From NCBI RefSeq assembly GCF_900109375.1, contig NZ_FOAB01000003.1, positions 396,830-460,829 of the forward strand: a stretch of DNA of 64,000 nucleotides. Direction: 5' to 3'. This document shows positions 63,627-64,000 of the stretch, one piece after another. Origin of the DNA: Aquimarina amphilecti. Its GTDB lineage: Bacteria > Bacteroidota > Bacteroidia > Flavobacteriales > Flavobacteriaceae. A program made the position numbers and the translations under genes. How positions within the stretch are numbered: position 1 is the first letter of the stretch; each line of letters opens with the position of its first letter. The notes below the pieces were generated by a model that worked only from the letters and a program-made list of their open reading frames with translations, searched no databases and was not told where the DNA came from.

Positions 63627-64000
63627 CTAATTCCCAAAATTATATCTTAATGTAAAGCCTCCTCTAATCGTAGTTTGTGGAAAAGCTGTTGAAATTGAAT
63701 ACTTGGAAAAAGTATGATCATAAAACAACAAGGCTGTCAAATTTTTACTCAACGCATAATCGGTTGTAAACTTAATCCCATAAATATCCTGTCCAGCTGT
63801 AACTTGCGTATTATCTATATCCAGATACCTAATTATTGTCTCATTTTGACGAAGTGATAAATCAGCTCTAAAATTAAGGTCACTCTTTAAGGTGGTCTTT
63901 TTTCCCGCAATTCTAGTGACAAAAGTCAAATCCTGCACCCTATAACCAAGACCAATGATATATTCATTACCTTGAATCTCTGTTAGCAAATTATTATCAA
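63627..64000 (-). CDS. sprA: SprA (cell-surface/gliding, type IX translocon), C-terminal end
   Basis: The last 123 residues of a larger protein running off the window. Sequence GLGYRVQDLTFVTRIAGKKT, RADLSLRQNETIIRYLDID, FTTDYALSKNLTALLFYDHTF and FPQTTIRGGFTLRYNFGN matches the C-terminus of SprA, the very large type IX secretion translocon barrel (about 2,400 residues in related bacteria). The internal ATG at 63989 is not the start. Its position just before gcvH and vanZ supports the call. Confidence 0.9.
   Translation of the reverse strand, partial: DNNLLTEIQGNEYIIGLGYRVQDLTFVTRIAGKKTTLKSDLNFRADLSLRQNETIIRYLDIDNTQVTAGQDIYGIKFTTDYALSKNLTALLFYDHTFSKYSISTAFPQTTIRGGFTLRYNFGN

Noticed and set aside
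1-64000. CRISPR arrays, tRNA, rRNA, insertion sequences or prophage
   Set aside because: No regular repeat-spacer pattern, no cloverleaf or rRNA-like sequence, and no transposase, integrase or phage structural gene was seen; the 'phage holin' gene belongs to a general membrane family.

Overview
This is a low-GC chromosomal segment from a member of the Bacteroidota, family Flavobacteriaceae. A marine genus related to Aquimarina is possible, but the genus is a guess. The evidence is: type IX secretion and gliding genes (the 3' end of sprA, a porG-type barrel, a PorP/SprF protein); the gene orders sprA-gcvH-vanZ-tonB and porG-uppS-bamA-skp-skp; a folK/deoxynucleoside-kinase fusion; and promoters matching the Bacteroidota TTG-N(17-20)-TAnnTTTG consensus. 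No rRNA, tRNA, CRISPR array, insertion sequence or prophage was recognised. Nearly all of the window is ordinary core genome.

Layout. 1-5.9 kb: 5' part of mutS, a four-helix-bundle gene broken by one in-frame stop, a SpoU/TrmH methyltransferase, an M19 dipeptidase lipoprotein, the folK-dNK fusion and a YhhQ-type queuosine-precursor transporter. 5.9-8.5 kb: a large AsmA-like protein. 8.9-15.0 kb: the most unusual region, three tandem diverged copies of a two-gene module (a secreted beta-helix-like protein of about 420 aa plus a secreted mostly helical protein of about 146 aa), each copy followed by its own hairpin. 15-20 kb: LysE exporter, group II PLP decarboxylase, DUF2797 protein, GH3-family protein and a small secreted protein. 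20-24.3 kb: the tig-clpP-clpX proteostasis cluster and a small membrane protein. 24.4-30.5 kb: FadL porin with a GDSL lipoprotein, alpha/beta hydrolase with pdxJ, CBS protein with nadK.

30.5-37 kb: an envelope-assembly operon (porG, uppS, bamA, two skp/ompH genes), then murI. 37-46.3 kb: a secreted HEFAH protein, a LytS/LytR-type two-component pair with a TPR sensor, a VWA lipoprotein with a rhodanese, a PorP/SprF protein, an Nfu protein with duplicated N-terminal domain, a dodecin and a secreted hypothetical. 46.4-54.4 kb: a tripartite ABC export operon (one ATPase, two MacB-like permeases, two adaptors, one TolC) ending in tsaB. 54.7-59.9 kb: a cytochrome oxidase assembly cluster (heme O synthase, two subunit III proteins, subunit IV, a thioredoxin-like protein without its cysteines, SCO, DUF420, a small CxxC membrane protein). 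60.1-64 kb: three TonB paralogues, vanZ, gcvH and the sprA 3' end.

The best candidate for something undescribed is the triplicated module at 8932-14954. Its conservation as pairs suggests that the two proteins act together in the envelope or outside the cell. No function is claimed.
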